A stretch of 9,497 nt of DNA from NCBI GenBank assembly GCA_964592635.1, contig CAZQFZ010000089.1, positions 1 to 9,497 on the forward strand, written 5' to 3'. The stretch comes from VMCP01 sp964592635. GTDB lineage: Bacteria; Bacteroidota; Bacteroidia; NS11-12g; UBA955. Under the pieces are notes generated by a model. It ran no database searches, was not told where the DNA came from, and saw only the letters and a list, made by a program, of their open reading frames with translations. The position numbers and the translations under genes are program-made. Positions 1 through 6,619 of the stretch are shown here, piece by piece. Position 1 is the stretch's first letter; every line of letters begins with the position of its first letter.

Positions 1-638
1 GGATATTCGTTGGTAGTAAATACCGTGTATAGTACGAATACCATGAAAGCTGCAGCTCCGATATAGAAGCTGATTTTTACATTGAATGGAATGGTTCCTG
101 ATTCTGCCTTATTGGTAATCCCAAACCAATGAGAAAGTATCCAAGGTAATGAGCTCGCTACTATCGATCCCAAACCAATAAATAAACTCTGCATGGAAAA
201 TCCGAGGGTTCTTTGTTCTTCGGGAAGTTTATCTGCAACAAAAGCGCGGAATGGTTCCATCGAAATGTTGATAGAAGAATCCAATATCCAAAGCAATCCC
301 GCTGCCATCCATAAAGATGAGCTATTGGGCATAAAAATCAATGCAATGGAACTTAAAATAGCTCCAACCAAGAAAAATGGTCTTCTTCTACCTAATTTAG
401 GATGCCAGGTTCTATCGCTCCAGTATCCAATAATGGGTTGTACTATTAGTCCAGTAAGCGGAGCAGCTAACCATAAAAACGGTAATTTATCGGGTTCAGC
501 ACCCAAATATTCGTAAATGGCACTCATATTGGCCATTTGTAATGCCCAACCAAATTGAATTCCCATGAATCCAATACTCATATTGATGATTTGGATTACT
601 GATAATTTGGGTTTTGATGAGGAATAGGTGCTTTGCAT
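1..638 (-). CDS. MFS sugar transporter, SLC45/sucrose-transporter-like (3' end outside window)
   Basis: A reading frame opens at an ATG at 638 and stays open to the window edge, giving 212 N-terminal residues of a membrane protein. Sugar-transporter signatures are visible: GYWSDR at about 70-75, followed by PKLGRRRPF at about 80-88 in the first cytoplasmic loop, and MEPFRAFVADKLPEEQR at about 127-143. This DR plus GRRRPF pattern is characteristic of SLC45/plant-sucrose-carrier-like MFS proteins, which in Bacteroidota often sit in maltose or alpha-glucan loci. About six hydrophobic segments are covered, so roughly half the usual length is present. The gene starts 41 bp after the stop of the GH13 amylase on the same strand, so co-transcription is likely; the leader is A-rich with no Shine-Dalgarno site. 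Inference: it takes up glucose, maltose or short oligosaccharides across the inner membrane, probably with protons. The substrate cannot be read from sequence. Family call is firm, substrate is not. Confidence 0.85.
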   Translation of the reverse strand, partial: MQSTYSSSKPKLSVIQIINMSIGFMGIQFGWALQMANMSAIYEYLGAEPDKLPFLWLAAPLTGLIVQPIIGYWSDRTWHPKLGRRRPFFLVGAILSSIALIFMPNSSSLWMAAGLLWILDSSINISMEPFRAFVADKLPEEQRTLGFSMQSLFIGLGSIVASSLPWILSHWFGITNKAESGTIPFNVKISFYIGAAAFMVFVLYTVFTTNEY

Positions 639-679
639 GATATTTTTATTTTACAGTCTCAGGTTGAATAGGGAGTCAG

Positions 680-2092
680 TTATTTTTGGATTTCAATTAC
701 CACGAAAGAAGTAGCATCCTTTAAAACAACAGGCACGCTCTGAGTTTTAGCGAAATCTACATTTTCAGAAACCAATACTTTTTTCATGAAACTGCTGTTA
801 GGAGCCACTAACGATGTACAATCCAATTTCTCATTGGTAAGATTGGCCAACACCAAAACACCTTCTCCATCTTTATTGATTCTCTCGAAAGCAATTACTT
901 TATTATCCAATTCTCCTGGTAGTTTAATCCAGTTTGTAGTAGCACCCCAAGTTCCATTATCTAAAGCGGAATAGCTGTGTTTGATATGATTCATTTTGCG
1001 ATACCAAGCATATTGAGAAGTATCTCCCCAAACGATAGGATCCTTTTCAAAAAACTCCAATCTTTTGGTATTGTTGGCCTCTTGTCCGCTGTATATCAAA
1101 GGGAAACTCTGAGGTAAGGTATAGCAAAGCATCGACCATTTTTTCCACTGATTCCCGAATTTTTCGTCTATGGTTCCATTCCAAGTGTTTTCATCGTGGT
1201 TGGTTATGAAATGCATTTTATACACGTCTTGAGGGATTTGCTTGTAGTTTTCATTTAAATATTTTATGAAGTCGGCACCTGATTTTTTACCTTTAGCTAC
1301 TTCATGAGCAGTGCCGTGAAATGCCCAGGCATAATTGGCGTTGAAGGCATTTTCGTAATAGGCTTTGTAATCCTTGCTGATTTCAGTCTGTGCTTCCATT
1401 TCTGCCATCATGAAAACGGGTTTGGTTTTTTCAAGTTCCGTACGAGCTTCTTTCCAAAAATCCGCAGGTACCATAAATGCAACATCACAACGGAATCCAT
1501 CAATATCTGCTTCTTTAATCCAGTATTCCATCGATTCAATCATGGCCTTTCTAAGTTCTTTATTCTCGAAATTCAACTTCGCTACATCGGTCCAATCCCA
1601 CGGCGTAACAATATTTCCCGCTGAATCTTTAGAGTACCATTCTGGATGATCGATGATCCATTGATTATCCCAAGCGGTATGGTTGGCCACCCAATCAATG
1701 ATGACTTTCATACCATGATCGTGTGCTGTTTTCACTAATTTCTTAAAATCATCCAAATTACCGTATTCAGGATTGATTCCTTGGTAATCCTGAACGCTGT
1801 AATAGCTACCCAAACCACCTTTACGGTTCTTTTTTCCTATGGGATGGATGGGCATGATCCACAAAATATCAGCTCCCAAATTTTTGATTCGAGGAATATC
1901 CTTTGTAACGGAGTTAAAGCTTCCATCTTGGGAATGCTGACGAACGTTTACCTCATAAATTACAGCATTTTTGGACCATTCAGGTGCATAAAATGGCTTT
2001 TGAATTTCCTCATTTTTTTGGGGGGATTGACAAGCGAATACACCTGTCAATAAGCTAATAGCTAAAAAATATGGTTGAATTTTTTTATTCAT
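680..2092 (-). CDS. GH13 alpha-amylase-family glycoside hydrolase, lipoprotein
   Basis: A 470-residue glycoside hydrolase acting on alpha-glucosidic bonds. The N-terminus is a type II signal peptide (KK, hydrophobic stretch, VFA-C21), so the mature enzyme is a lipoprotein held in the outer membrane or periplasm. All four GH13 signature regions are present: region I DWVANH at 133-138, region II GFRCD at 199-203 (nucleophile D203, with R201), region III E231 in MMAEME (acid/base), and region IV NHD at 298-300 (D300, transition-state stabiliser). The (beta/alpha)8 barrel spans roughly 35-385, and the last ~80 residues look like the usual beta-sandwich C domain. The whole catalytic set is intact, so it should be active. 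It is followed by the MFS transporter, and together they suggest starch, glycogen or maltodextrin use. Alpha-amylase, neopullulanase and cyclomaltodextrinase specificities cannot be told apart here. The residues after C21 (QSPQKNEE) are polar and acidic; surface export is possible but not shown. Confidence 0.93.
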   Translation of the reverse strand: MNKKIQPYFLAISLLTGVFACQSPQKNEEIQKPFYAPEWSKNAVIYEVNVRQHSQDGSFNSVTKDIPRIKNLGADILWIMPIHPIGKKNRKGGLGSYYSVQDYQGINPEYGNLDDFKKLVKTAHDHGMKVIIDWVANHTAWDNQWIIDHPEWYSKDSAGNIVTPWDWTDVAKLNFENKELRKAMIESMEYWIKEADIDGFRCDVAFMVPADFWKEARTELEKTKPVFMMAEMEAQTEISKDYKAYYENAFNANYAWAFHGTAHEVAKGKKSGADFIKYLNENYKQIPQDVYKMHFITNHDENTWNGTIDEKFGNQWKKWSMLCYTLPQSFPLIYSGQEANNTKRLEFFEKDPIVWGDTSQYAWYRKMNHIKHSYSALDNGTWGATTNWIKLPGELDNKVIAFERINKDGEGVLVLANLTNEKLDCTSLVAPNSSFMKKVLVSENVDFAKTQSVPVVLKDATSFVVIEIQK

Positions 2093-2209
2093 GGACGTAA
2101 TATTTTAATGGTGTCAATTGTACACTAAGTTCCGCAATTTACGACGAATTATCAATCAAACAAATCAATTTCATGGAAACCTTGCATAAGTAATTCGTAA
2201 CTTTGCCGT
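2093..2209. promoter_or_regulatory. Divergent intergenic region, amylase / ybjN-like gene
   Basis: This 117-bp AT-rich spacer separates two divergent genes, so it must carry promoters for both. The plus-strand promoter is clear and listed separately. For the minus strand the best candidate -7 box is TACAATTG (complement of 2115-2122), one base off TAnnTTTG, which would give a leader of about 18 nt to the amylase start at 2092. A weaker alternative is TAAATTGC (complement of 2134-2141) with a TTTG about 19 nt upstream. Neither is certain. No operator palindrome was recognised. Confidence 0.45.
2198..2205 (+). promoter_or_regulatory. Bacteroidota -7 promoter box TAACTTTG for the YbjN-like gene
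   Basis: TAACTTTG matches the TAnnTTTG consensus of the Bacteroidota primary sigma factor at all six fixed positions. It ends only 4 nt before the ATG at 2210. With the box at its usual place, transcription would begin at or next to the A of the ATG, so the transcript would be leaderless or nearly so. No good -33 TTG was found at normal spacing; the nearest, at 2182-2184, is 13 nt away. Confidence 0.65.
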
Positions 2210-2674
2210 ATGGAATTAACCGAATTGATTAATAAAGTAGCCGAAGGTATTCAAGCAATGGGTTTGAGTCAGGAAGACGCACAGTCGGATGATCAAGGCC
2301 AATGGGTATTATTGAAAGATGAAATGCCCGTGTATATTGATGCTTGGAAAGACGAGCAATCAACTCCCTGGAACTACTTTATATTCAAAGAGGATTCCAG
2401 TATTTTCCAAGTGACAATTCCATTTTGTTATGCTCCAACGGTGAAAAGAGCAGAATTTCTGGAAGAGTTGTTGGTAGTAAATTTGAATCTATTATCCGGT
2501 AAATTTTCATACAACCCTAAAGATAATATTGTGGTTATTTCTTATCGAATCTCTGGAAGTCAATTCAATTCTGCCGATTTGAAATCCATCATTGATGCAT
2601 TGGCATATTATGCTGAAATGGCTTACCATGTTTTAAAAGACGAATTCAATTTGAAGCGAGTTCACGCCGCATAA
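2210..2674 (+). CDS. YbjN-like / type III secretion chaperone-fold protein
   Basis: A 154-residue acidic, soluble protein with no signal peptide or membrane segment. It opens with an amphipathic helix (about 1-18), followed by alternating strands (QWVLLKDEMPVYIDAWK at about 31-47, WNYFIFKED, IFQVTIPFCYAP), then a helix (about 78-93), the stretch NLLSGKFSYNPKDNIVVISYRI (about 93-114) and a long final helix (about 121-148). The pattern helix, small hydrophilic gap, G-F with D, V-V-I strand and closing helix is that of the YbjN family, which shares the fold of type III secretion chaperones. The molecular role is poorly known; YbjN proteins are usually described as chaperone- or regulator-like. 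I call only the family and claim no function. The ATG at 2210 is preferred because the family's first helix begins there. The last seven codons (LKRVHAA) form the first unit of a tandem repeat that continues beyond the TAA. No partner gene is evident. Confidence 0.72.
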   Translation: MELTELINKVAEGIQAMGLSQEDAQSDDQGQWVLLKDEMPVYIDAWKDEQSTPWNYFIFKEDSSIFQVTIPFCYAPTVKRAEFLEELLVVNLNLLSGKFSYNPKDNIVVISYRISGSQFNSADLKSIIDALAYYAEMAYHVLKDEFNLKRVHAA

Positions 2675-2800
2675 TCAATTCATTTCGCATAACGATTTCA
2701 CCCAAATAAACGGGTTCATACTGCCTAACGAGTTCATATCGTTAAGCGATTCAATCCTTAAATGAAGCCGTATAATTCCTAAATGAAACAGTGCAACCCC
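2654..2800 (+). repeat. Degenerate six-codon (18-bp) tandem repeat at the 3' end of the YbjN-like gene
   Basis: Eight successive units begin at 2654, 2672, 2690, 2708, 2726, 2744, 2759 and 2780, with lengths 18, 18, 18, 18, 18, 15, 21 and 21. All are multiples of three. TTCA (TTTCA or GTTCA in several copies) recurs at 2661, 2679, 2697, 2715, 2733 and 2750, a spacing of 18, 18, 18, 18 and 17. The consensus of the first units is near AACGAGTTCATACCGCAT. Read in the frame of the upstream gene, the units give KRVHAA, *SIHFA, *RFHPN, KRVHTA, *RVHIV, KRFNP, *MKPYNS and *MKQCNP. The first unit is the coding end of the YbjN-like gene; the rest, with the DNA up to 2843, is the 169-bp spacer before the next gene. 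No clear terminator hairpin is seen there. Confidence 0.7.
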
Positions 2801-2830
2801 AACAGCATATTTTAATCATCTGAAAATACG

Positions 2831-2838
2831 TACATTTG
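2831..2838 (+). promoter_or_regulatory. Bacteroidota -7 promoter box TACATTTG for the TPR-like lipoprotein
   Basis: TACATTTG is a perfect TAnnTTTG match, ending 5 nt before the ATG at 2844 and 11 nt before the in-frame ATG at 2850. Transcription would start around 2842, leaving a leader of about 2 or 8 nt. The -33 position holds only an AT-rich tract around 2808-2815 with no TTG. The box shows that this gene has its own promoter and does not rely on the YbjN-like gene. Confidence 0.65.
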
Positions 2839-2843
2839 TTTTT

Positions 2844-3575
2844 ATGTTAATGAAAAAATCGAACTATTTCTTTCTAACGGTTATTGCGTTTTCGTTTGCA
2901 ATAAGCTCTTGTGACTCTACAAAGAACTCGTCCAACGCCATGGAAAAGGCATACACAATGGCTTCTAAAAGTAAAGATCGTGAAACAGTAATATCTACTT
3001 TAACATTGTGGTTAGCTAACGATTCAAGCATAGGGAAATGGGCTTACGACACATTAGCATATTATCATTATTTTTATCGTGTTACTCCAGGTGCAGTGCG
3101 TAATCCTGCTACACCCAAGTATTATGCCGAGGAGGGATTAAAATTAAACCCCAATAACCTCTTCCTAAGAGATATTAAAGCAAAACTTCTTCTTGAGGAA
3201 GGTAAAGATACCGCATCGTTCGATATGTTTGCACAAATGTGGAAGGAAACCGGAGATATGACCTATTACTGGGATATGACATTTATAGAAATTGCACGAA
3301 ACAAAATTGGTGTTGCTGATTCTATGGTTCAAAGTTCATTGAAATTGGCAGATATTTCGAAAAAGAAAGTCAAAATGGAACACATTCAAGCTCAAATTAC
3401 CGAAAACGTAAATGCGGCTGCAGCTTTTTATTATTTAGATGCACTCATCAAAAATGCACAACGCAATGTTTTGGGAGCTGCTGAATCCTTGAAAAAAGCT
3501 TTGGATGCTGAGCCAGAATTTTATGCTGCTCGCAGAACCATTATGGAATTGCAACGCATGAGCGGTCAACAGTAG
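2844..3575 (+). CDS. TPR-like lipoprotein of unknown function
   Basis: A 243-residue protein with a type II signal peptide: K4-K5, a hydrophobic core (about 8-20) and the lipobox ISS-C23. The mature part is therefore a lipid-anchored envelope protein. It is almost entirely helical, with tetratricopeptide-like pairs: about 91-135 (YYAEEGLKLNPNN followed by a second helix and a FAQMWKETGD turn) and about 190-240 (a helix pair ending in AAESLKKALDAEPEFYAARR, the best TPR match). The middle (about 140-185) is helical but not clearly TPR. No enzyme motif was seen. TPR lipoproteins usually serve as scaffolds for envelope complexes; the partner here is unknown. The start could be ATG 2844 (MLMKKS) or ATG 2850 (MKKS); the second gives a more typical signal peptide, while the near-leaderless promoter fits either. 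The next gene is convergent across the 90-bp array. Confidence 0.75.
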   Translation: MLMKKSNYFFLTVIAFSFAISSCDSTKNSSNAMEKAYTMASKSKDRETVISTLTLWLANDSSIGKWAYDTLAYYHYFYRVTPGAVRNPATPKYYAEEGLKLNPNNLFLRDIKAKLLLEEGKDTASFDMFAQMWKETGDMTYYWDMTFIEIARNKIGVADSMVQSSLKLADISKKKVKMEHIQAQITENVNAAAAFYYLDALIKNAQRNVLGAAESLKKALDAEPEFYAARRTIMELQRMSGQQ

Positions 3576-3630
3576 TTGATTGAAACTATACCTAGGGAAG
3601 TGTTCCATCGAGCACCTAGACTTTAACCAT

Positions 3631-3994
3631 CAAGGAAGTGGGTTAAGTTCAATTCCGGTTCTGCAGAAGATTCTGCTGGTTAGCATAGAGTTATCTGGCC
3701 GAGGCAAATAGGTATAAATTCAAGGAAGTGGGTTAAGTTCAATTCCGGTNNNNNNNNNNNNNNNNNNNNNNNNNNNNNNNNNNNNNNNNNNNNNNNNNNN
3801 NNNNNNNNNNNNNNNNNNNNNNNNNNNNNNNNNNNNNNNNNNNNNNNNNCTGGCCGAGGCAAATAGGTATAAATTCAAGGAAGTGGGTTAAGTTCAATTC
3901 CGGTTCTGCAGAAGTTTCTGCTGGTTAGCATAGAGTTATCTGGCCGAGGCAAATAGGTATAAATTCAAGGAAGTGGGTTAAGTTCAATTCCGGT
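3631..3994. repeat. 90-bp tandem repeat array interrupted by an assembly gap
   Basis: One complete unit lies at 3631-3720 and a second begins at 3721 (29 bp visible before the N run). After the gap there are 26 bp of a unit tail (3850-3875), a complete unit at 3876-3965 and a final 29-bp partial unit at 3966-3994. The period is exactly 90 bp. The two complete units differ by one base (A at 3670, T at 3915). Each carries an inverted repeat, GCAGAA, two bases, TTCTGC (3663-3676), and the single difference lies between the arms. No frame is free of stops through a whole unit, so it is not a coding repeat. The array fills the space between convergent genes, and its last partial copy encodes the C-terminus of the EEP protein. 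The spacer 3576-3630 before it shows nothing recognisable. The origin of the element is unknown. Confidence 0.92.
3750..3849. other. Assembly gap (100 N) inside the 90-bp array
   Basis: Exactly 100 N, a typical placeholder for a gap of unknown size. The sequence stops at unit position 29 and resumes at unit position 65, so in a perfect array the missing DNA would be 35 bp plus a multiple of 90. A value of 100 does not fit that series, so it is not a measured length. Confidence 0.98.
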
Positions 3995-5104
3995 GTTGAA
4001 CTTCGCGGTGATCATTTTGTGATCGCCGGGTACGTTTTTGAAACTTTCATATTGTTCGCAAACCAAGGGATCCGAAAACAATATATAATCAATTCGGAAA
4101 CTGGGGAATGGTCCTTTGTAAGTAGTTTCTAAACCATTTCCTCGTTCTATAAAAGCGTCATTGAGTCCCGTTGCAATTGTTCGGTACGAGTAGCTAACGG
4201 GTACATCGTTGAAGTCGCCGACCACAATTTTATTTAATTGACAATCTCGGATATTTTCATGAAGAATTTCTACTTGGGTGGCACGTTTGATGTATGCCAT
4301 TTTCATGCGCTGTATTAAACCATCGGTTTCGGATTCCAATAAATTCGAATCATTTTTTACTTTTTCAATGGTTTTGTAATCGCTTTTATTGAAACGGAAG
4401 GATTGTAAATGAACGTTGTAAATACGCAATTTTCCTTCTTTGGAATCTTCGTCTTTTGAGGCATTTTTATCTAGGATTAAATCTGCATACATGGCCATGT
4501 TGCCCGATTGATCTTTGAATTTGATTCGTTTCCAACGGTCGATTTTGAAATCCGATAAAATGACCATTCCGTATTGTCGTTTCTTGTTTAGCTTATAAAC
4601 AGCCGCATACTTTTTGCTTGTAGCTTTTTTCAAACGCAACATTTCCGCTTCCAAAGAGCCTGTTTTTGCGTAAACTTCTTGCAAGCATATAACGTCGGCT
4701 TTTTGTTGATTGAGGATTTCACAAACGGAATCAAATGTCCAGGTTTCAGAAAAATGTCCGAACAACCCTACGTTGTAATTCACCACTTTGATTTTTTGTA
4801 CTGCATCGTCGGCAGCGGGAAAATCCAATTTTGAATTCCATTGCAAATACAAACTTGCTTGACCTAAATTCAAAAATAAAAATGCAGCAGGGAATAGGGT
4901 TTTCCAATTTAATTGAATCAACCAATACAACAGAAGCAAAAAGTTGATTAGAAATAAAACGGGAAAAGCCAATCCCAATAATGGTAAATCAGAGCTAATG
5001 AGTGGGGAAACATTGGGAGTTTGTCCGCTGATCAATAGAAGTACTCCAATAACTAAAGTTACTGGAAATATGATCATATTGAACAGCTTGACCAAAACAC
5101 TCAT
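3965..5104 (-). CDS. Membrane-anchored endonuclease/exonuclease/phosphatase (EEP) family protein
   Basis: A 379-residue protein with two or three N-terminal membrane segments (about 7-27, 40-62 and 66-88), then a complete EEP domain from about 104 to 370. The metal and catalytic positions of the DNase I/APE1/sphingomyelinase superfamily are present: N111 in VNYNVG, E143 in ICLQEVY, H232 in YNVHLQS, D297 and N299 in GDFND, D339 in RIDYILF, and D361-H362 in GDHKMI. It is thus a likely Mg-dependent phosphodiesterase with its active domain on one side of the membrane. Whether it cleaves nucleic acid, a lipid head group or an inositol phosphate cannot be decided, though the anchor makes DNA repair less likely. 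Its ATG overlaps the TGA of rhomboid A (ATGA), so translation is probably coupled. Residues 371-379 (TGIELNPLP) are encoded by the last partial copy of the 90-bp repeat, and the stop codon straddles the repeat junction. Confidence 0.88.
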   Translation of the reverse strand: MSVLVKLFNMIIFPVTLVIGVLLLISGQTPNVSPLISSDLPLLGLAFPVLFLINFLLLLYWLIQLNWKTLFPAAFLFLNLGQASLYLQWNSKLDFPAADDAVQKIKVVNYNVGLFGHFSETWTFDSVCEILNQQKADVICLQEVYAKTGSLEAEMLRLKKATSKKYAAVYKLNKKRQYGMVILSDFKIDRWKRIKFKDQSGNMAMYADLILDKNASKDEDSKEGKLRIYNVHLQSFRFNKSDYKTIEKVKNDSNLLESETDGLIQRMKMAYIKRATQVEILHENIRDCQLNKIVVGDFNDVPVSYSYRTIATGLNDAFIERGNGLETTYKGPFPSFRIDYILFSDPLVCEQYESFKNVPGDHKMITAKFNTGIELNPLP

Positions 5105-5973
5105 TTCTTTTTACTTGCTGAAAATAAGGTTTCTTTTTCTTTTTTCGAGAGACTATCGTAACCACCTGAACTGATTTTATCGAGAATTCGATCAATTTCA
5201 TCTTGAGTTGGACCAGCACTGCTTTTTGCATTATTGATGGATACATTGGCTGAACGTTTGGGTTTTTTCTTGGGAGAGAAATTCACACTTGGAAAATTCC
5301 AAACCCCTTTGAGTTCAGTGATGTAAGCCAAGCCAAATAGGTAGCCACCTATGTGAGCCTGATAACCGCCTGAATTCGATGTTCCAAACATCCCCAGAAA
5401 ATCAAAAACTATTTTGGCAACAACAATCCAGCGCAATTCCACCTCAATTACACCAAAGAGCATCAAACGATAGTGAGGTGTGAAATAAGCGGTGGCCAAA
5501 ATAATGGCTGAAATGCCTGCTGATGCGCCAATTAATGGATAAACACTTCCGTTGAAATAACTAAAAAGTGCATACAAAGCCACCCCAGCTATTCCACCAC
5601 CTAGAAATAGTCGGTAAATGTGTTTTTTACCAATTAAATCCTCGAGTATCACACCAATAAAGTACAGCCAAAGCATATTTCCCAAGATGTGAAACAAACC
5701 TCCATGCACGAAAATGGAGGTGAAAAACGAATGAATATTGAGTAAAATGGAATCAGTAGGTCGGTACGACAAATAATGAACCAACCCATCACTCATTGAA
5801 CCCCAAAGACCCCAACCTGGAATTATTTTTAGAATTACTATCCCCAAAAAAACCAAAACGTTCACCCAAATAAGGTGCGAAACAGCCGTTGGGTATGGAC
5901 CAAAGGGTTGAGAACGAAAACGGAAAAAAGAATTGCCACCGCTCCAAGAGCGACCGGAATATCGATTAAACAT
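5101..5973 (-). CDS. Rhomboid-family intramembrane serine protease A, with soluble C-terminal tail
   Basis: A 290-residue polytopic membrane protein. The rhomboid core has VHGGLFHILGN (H90, H95, N99, oxyanion region), the catalytic serine S151 in GASAG and the partner histidine H207 in AHIGG; hydrophobic segments lie at about 33-52, 97-112, 122-140, 148-164, 182-196 and 206-219. The catalytic dyad is intact, so it should cleave membrane-embedded substrates. After the core comes a basic linker (SPKKKPKRS, about 233-241) and a conserved-looking soluble tail, about 258-290 (EIDRILDKISSGGYDSLSKKEKETLF), of the kind often found in Bacteroidota rhomboids and probably a small helical domain. It overlaps rhomboid B by 8 bp upstream and the EEP gene by 4 bp downstream. 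The short N-terminus rich in S, G, F and R is cytoplasmic. The substrate is unknown. Confidence 0.92.
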   Translation of the reverse strand: MFNRYSGRSWSGGNSFFRFRSQPFGPYPTAVSHLIWVNVLVFLGIVILKIIPGWGLWGSMSDGLVHYLSYRPTDSILLNIHSFFTSIFVHGGLFHILGNMLWLYFIGVILEDLIGKKHIYRLFLGGGIAGVALYALFSYFNGSVYPLIGASAGISAIILATAYFTPHYRLMLFGVIEVELRWIVVAKIVFDFLGMFGTSNSGGYQAHIGGYLFGLAYITELKGVWNFPSVNFSPKKKPKRSANVSINNAKSSAGPTQDEIDRILDKISSGGYDSLSKKEKETLFSASKKK

Positions 5974-6619
5974 AGTTGTTTTTACGTTGCCAAAATTTCA
6001 CAATAATGAATCCCAACAAAGCTCCTCCAATATGCGCAAAATGAGCAATGTTGTCGGATTCTAAATCCAAAAGTCCAAAAATTACATCGATTGCAATGAT
6101 TCCAGGCACCAAAAATTTGGCCTTAATGGGATAAGGAATGAACAAGAAAATCATGCGTTCTTCGGGATACAATACCGCAAATGCGGTCATCACCCCATAT
6201 AATGCACCACTGGCGCCTAACATAGGAGGGTATTGAACGAAATCTTGACCCGCAGCTAGATTCGGGAAAAATGTACCTGCTTGAGAATAAACTTGATAAC
6301 CAATCCAAACAAAATGAAGCAAAACCGCGCCTAATCCGCTGATAAAGAACAACTTCAGGAAACGCGCTGTTCCCAATCTGTATTCAACTACCATCCCAAA
6401 TGAAAACAAGGCTATGGCGTTGAAAAGAATGTGACTGAATCCTCCGTGACAAAAAATATGGGTAATTAACTGCCAAATCCGGAAATTAGAACTATCGGGA
6501 TAATACAAATACCATTGGTACGGATCGATGCCAATATTGGGCAAGGCAGTTTGAGCCATTGCTCCTAATATCATGATTATCAGGATATTCTTGAGTGCGG
6601 GTGGTAAATTACTAATCAT
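5966..6619 (-). CDS. Rhomboid-family intramembrane serine protease B
   Basis: A 217-residue compact rhomboid with six predicted membrane segments and little else. Key residues are visible: CHGGFSHILFN (H58, H63, N67), the catalytic serine S137 in GASGALYG, and H196 in AHIGG; W49 sits in the usual L1-loop region (FRIWQLITH). It ends in a short basic tail (WQRKNNYV). It differs from its neighbour rhomboid A by using the standard GASGA serine motif, by a longer loop between the third and fourth segments (about 111-131), and by lacking the soluble C-terminal tail. The two are therefore old paralogues and not a recent duplication. Its ATG overlaps the mutL TGA by 4 bp, and its end overlaps the start of rhomboid A by 8 bp, so all are read from one transcript. 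The biological substrate cannot be inferred. Confidence 0.92.
   Translation of the reverse strand: MISNLPPALKNILIIMILGAMAQTALPNIGIDPYQWYLYYPDSSNFRIWQLITHIFCHGGFSHILFNAIALFSFGMVVEYRLGTARFLKLFFISGLGAVLLHFVWIGYQVYSQAGTFFPNLAAGQDFVQYPPMLGASGALYGVMTAFAVLYPEERMIFLFIPYPIKAKFLVPGIIAIDVIFGLLDLESDNIAHFAHIGGALLGFIIVKFWQRKNNYV

Noticed and set aside
193..516. Plus-strand open frame of 107 codons near the left edge
   Set aside because: It is antisense to the MFS transporter, which has clear sugar-transporter motifs through the same bases.
3573..3588. Small inverted repeat TAGTT/AACTA overlapping the TPR gene stop as a terminator
   Set aside because: The stem has only five mostly A-T pairs and no T-run follows, so it is too weak to call.
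3680..3862. Minus-strand reading frame through the repeat and the N run
   Set aside because: It stays open only because N codons are not counted as stops. The complete repeat unit has stops in this region, so it is an artefact of the gap.
3680..3993. tRNA-like words in the 90-bp unit (TGGCCGAGG like a class II D-arm, GTTCAATTCC like a T-loop)
   Set aside because: The bases beside the TTCAATT loop cannot form a five-pair T-stem, and no acceptor or anticodon stem can be drawn, so this is not a tRNA or a decayed tRNA that I can support.
3631..3994. CRISPR array
   Set aside because: Units follow one another directly with a 90-bp period and no variable spacers, and no cas genes are present.
5101..6619. 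The two rhomboids as one gene split by a frameshift, or a recent duplication
   Set aside because: Each has its own full set of H, N, Ser and His residues and its own start, and they differ strongly in sequence and in the C-terminal tail. They are two complete, diverged genes.
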